Positions 24,283-25,933 of a DNA stretch of 25,933 nt are shown piece after piece. The position numbers and the translations under genes are program-made. Location: NCBI GenBank assembly GCA_934183185.1, contig CAKPSO010000021.1, positions 1-25,933 on the forward strand. Direction: 5' to 3'. Within the stretch, counting starts at the first letter, position 1, and every line of letters begins with the position of its first letter. This stretch comes from an uncultured Bacilli bacterium (GTDB lineage: Bacteria; Bacillota_I; Bacilli_A; RF39; UBA660). The notes beneath the pieces were generated by a model. The model did not search any database. It saw nothing but the letters and a program-made list of their open reading frames with translations, and was not told the DNA's origin.

Positions 24283-25083
24283 CTATATAATATTCATCAA
24301 TAAAACTGCCGTTATAACCACAAAGATAATGCTATCAAAGCGATCTAGTATTCCTCCATGTCCAGGGATTAAATTAGAGAAATCTTTTTTTCCGTAAACT
24401 CGTTTAATAGCAGAAAAAACTAAATCTCCTACTTGCCCAACAAGAGATAATAAAATAGTAACTAGTACTAATATAATTATATTAATATCAGGATTAATAG
24501 CAGTTAGATAGAAGGTAGCCGCTATAAATGAACCCATTACTGTACCACCTATTGTTCCTTCTACTGTTTTATTTGGAGAAATATGAGGAGCAAGTTTATG
24601 TACTCCAACTAATCTACCTGTAAATAAGGCAAAAGAATCAGTCATAGTTGTGATTAAAAAGAAATATAAGATATAAAGGAATGAGTAATTTCTCATTAAT
24701 ATCATTAAATTAAAAGATAAACCTAAAAATATAGCTGAACCTAATAAATATAATGCATCCTCTAAATTATACTTTTTAAAATCATGAATTATAACTATTG
24801 GTACTAAAAATGCTATCATAAATAAACTAAGTACTTGATAATCTAATACTAATGTTAATTCGCTTGATTCATAATGATTCATGATAAGAAAGGCAACACA
24901 TAGAAATGATAAGAGTTCCAATAGTAGTGGTAATTTTCTTTCTTTATAACGTGCATCATATAATTCTTTAAACCCCATAAGGCCAAGAATAACAGTAAAA
25001 CCAGCAAAGTATATCCCACCTTTTACTAAAAGGGGAATGAATATTGCTAGAATTATTATTGCTCCTAAAATTCTTTTTTTCAT
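24283..25083 (-). CDS. cdsA: Phosphatidate cytidylyltransferase
   Basis: Makes CDP-diacylglycerol from phosphatidate and CTP, the branch point for phosphatidylglycerol and cardiolipin. 266-aa polytopic membrane protein with about eight spans. The family signature is at 224-248 (SAIKRVYGKKDFSNLIPGHG followed by GILDR), preceded by SPNKTVEGTIGG (169-180) and VGQVGD (215-220). An upstream ATG at 25089 is only 2 nt from the AGGAGG, whereas ATG 25083 is 8 nt away, so the latter is chosen. First gene of cdsA-rseP; uppS, the usual upstream neighbour, is not present. Confidence 0.95.
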   Translation of the reverse strand: MKKRILGAIIILAIFIPLLVKGGIYFAGFTVILGLMGFKELYDARYKERKLPLLLELLSFLCVAFLIMNHYESSELTLVLDYQVLSLFMIAFLVPIVIIHDFKKYNLEDALYLLGSAIFLGLSFNLMILMRNYSFLYILYFFLITTMTDSFALFTGRLVGVHKLAPHISPNKTVEGTIGGTVMGSFIAATFYLTAINPDINIIILVLVTILLSLVGQVGDLVFSAIKRVYGKKDFSNLIPGHGGILDRFDSIIFVVITAVLLMNII

Positions 25084-25115
25084 AAACATATCCTCCTATA
25101 ATGATTACTAAATTA

Positions 25116-25144
25116 ATTATAATACATTTACAAAATTACTACAA
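25116..25144 (-). promoter_or_regulatory. Sigma-A promoter of cdsA-rseP
   Basis: Minus strand: -35 TTGTAG, 17 bp, -10 TATAAT, 33 nt upstream of the cdsA ATG. Confidence 0.62.
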
Positions 25145-25156
25145 TAAATTTATGAT
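25127..25156 (+). promoter_or_regulatory. Possible promoter of the CmpB-type gene
   Basis: Plus strand: -35 TTTACA, 18 bp, -10 TATGAT. It overlaps the divergent cdsA promoter almost completely, so the two would compete for polymerase. Confidence 0.42.
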
Positions 25157-25195
25157 AAAAGAGAAATTAATGGGTAAATTAGTAATGGTGATATT

Positions 25196-25687
25196 ATGTA
25201 CTATTATACAAATATTTTCTTTTTATTTTCTATAATTGGCCATTTTTTAGAAACTATAATTCATCCTAATTATGATAGTGGAATTTTAGTTGGATATTGG
25301 ACTCCTGTATATGGTTTTGGAGTAGTAATTATTTTACTGATATATGAAGTAATTGAGGAGAAGATTATCAATAGAAAATGGTTAAGGCCTATATTATTAG
25401 TAGTTATTTCTACTATTATTTTGTCGGTAATGGAAATGATTGGTGGTTATTTGATACAGATGGTATTTCACAGAGTATTTTGGAATTATAAGGGGCATAA
25501 ATTTAATATTGGGCTGTACACTTCACTAGAAATGGCTGGTGTATGGGGAATAGCTAGTTTAATAATTGTTTATATATTGAGGCCTATATTGAATTTATTT
25601 ATAAATAAAATACCCAAATGGATAACTTGGGTATTAGTATTTTTATTTATTTTAGATATTTTGTATAAGGTAAGTACTATTTTCTAG
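25196..25687 (+). CDS. CmpB-family (putative ABC-transporter permease) membrane protein
   Basis: 163-aa integral membrane protein with four or five spans. The motifs HFLETII (17-23), GYWTPVYGFG (33-42), a span ending MEMIGGYLIQMVF and the later KFNIGLYTSLEMAGVWGI match the family annotated as putative ABC-transporter permease (CmpB type). No ATPase partner is near and transport has not been shown for the family to my knowledge. The start has only a weak GGTGATATT site. It is divergent from cdsA and its stop overlaps the 3' end of the opposing Rpn-like gene by 11 nt. Confidence 0.82.
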   Translation: MYYYTNIFFLFSIIGHFLETIIHPNYDSGILVGYWTPVYGFGVVIILLIYEVIEEKIINRKWLRPILLVVISTIILSVMEMIGGYLIQMVFHRVFWNYKGHKFNIGLYTSLEMAGVWGIASLIIVYILRPILNLFINKIPKWITWVLVFLFILDILYKVSTIF

Positions 25688-25933
25688 CTAACTCTTCTAT
25701 CTCTTCTGTTGATAAACCGGTAGTTTTAGAAATAAGTTGTATATCTAGCTTTTCATTTAACATAGCCCTAGCTATTTCTATTTTTTCTCGTTTAGAACCT
25801 TGCACAATTCCTTGTTTAACCCCCTGTTCTAAACCAGTATCATAGCTAGCTTCTAAGTCTTGCTTATGTGATTCTTCATAATCATAGTATCTCACAAAAT
25901 CTGGATCTTCTCTCAATTCTTCTACTCTTCTCA
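25677..25933 (-). CDS. C-terminal part of a PD-(D/E)XK/Rpn-like nuclease-family protein (partial)
   Basis: An open frame from the right edge of the window to TAG at 25677, about 84 codons; the first visible residues are RRVEELREDPDFVRYYDY. A TTG at 25916 is not a real start because the frame continues unbroken to the edge. The Gly/Gln repeat TGLEQGVKQGIVQGSKREK followed by IARAMLNEKLDIQLISKTTG and LSTEEIEEL is the characteristic tail of the PD-(D/E)XK nuclease-family transposase/Rpn group, whose N-terminal nuclease domain would lie outside. Members are often multi-copy and horizontally moved. Catalytic residues cannot be checked here. Confidence 0.75.
   Translation of the reverse strand, partial: RRVEELREDPDFVRYYDYEESHKQDLEASYDTGLEQGVKQGIVQGSKREKIEIARAMLNEKLDIQLISKTTGLSTEEIEELARK

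Overview
The window is about 25.9 kb of AT-rich chromosome from a low-GC Gram-positive bacterium (Bacillota). The evidence is a T-box leader on ileS, the cell-division proteins SepF and DivIVA, the c-di-AMP pair CdaA/CdaR, a DUF378 membrane protein, consensus sigma-A promoters and AGGAGG ribosome binding sites. TGA is a stop codon and Trp is TGG, so this is not a Mycoplasma-type code. An uncultured gut-associated member of class Bacilli would fit, but that placement is inference. The region looks like housekeeping chromosome rather than an island: no insertion sequence, phage module or CRISPR array is visible, and almost every gene lies on the minus strand.

Layout, left to right. (1) 1-1314: the 5' part of pnp, then rpsO with a structured leader that probably mediates S15 autoregulation. 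(2) 1441-5420: ileS, preceded by an unrecognised 200-aa gene, both behind an Ile-specific T-box. The matching tRNA-Ile(GAT) gene lies directly upstream with its own promoters and terminator. The IleRS is a type-2-like enzyme whose HIGH motif reads GIHH. (3) 5738-7872: a membrane-anchored thioredoxin-like protein without Cys, a LolA/DUF4367-like lipoprotein, and a divergent DUF378 protein. (4) 8001-10603: cdaA-cdaR for c-di-AMP synthesis plus a small single-span membrane protein; glmM does not follow. (5) 10636-12568: a cation diffusion facilitator with an Mn-like ND-DD motif, abutting a Mn-type superoxide dismutase, and a DUF4186 gene. (6) 12595-13524: divIVA and sepF. (7) 13554-17290: a membrane hybrid histidine kinase overlapping by 4 nt the gene of a divergent adenylate-forming ligase. 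(8) 17353-20520: a stand-alone HerA-like ATPase and an anchored extracellular protein with Ig-like domains, each with a near-consensus promoter. (9) 20525-25144: priA, a small unknown ORF whose start codon sits in the loop of a terminator hairpin, rseP and cdsA. (10) 25127-25933: a CmpB-type membrane protein on the plus strand, converging on the C-terminal part of a PD-(D/E)XK/Rpn-like protein that runs off the window.

The most promising leads are the ligase/hybrid-kinase pair, which formally resembles the RpfB/RpfC arrangement but has an altered ATP-site motif; the GIHH IleRS, a motif linked to mupirocin resistance; the T-box-controlled unknown gene next to its own effector tRNA; the HerA ATPase without NurA or an obvious defence partner; and the Mn-type SOD / putative Mn exporter couple. 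No clearly unprecedented multi-gene system could be demonstrated from sequence alone.
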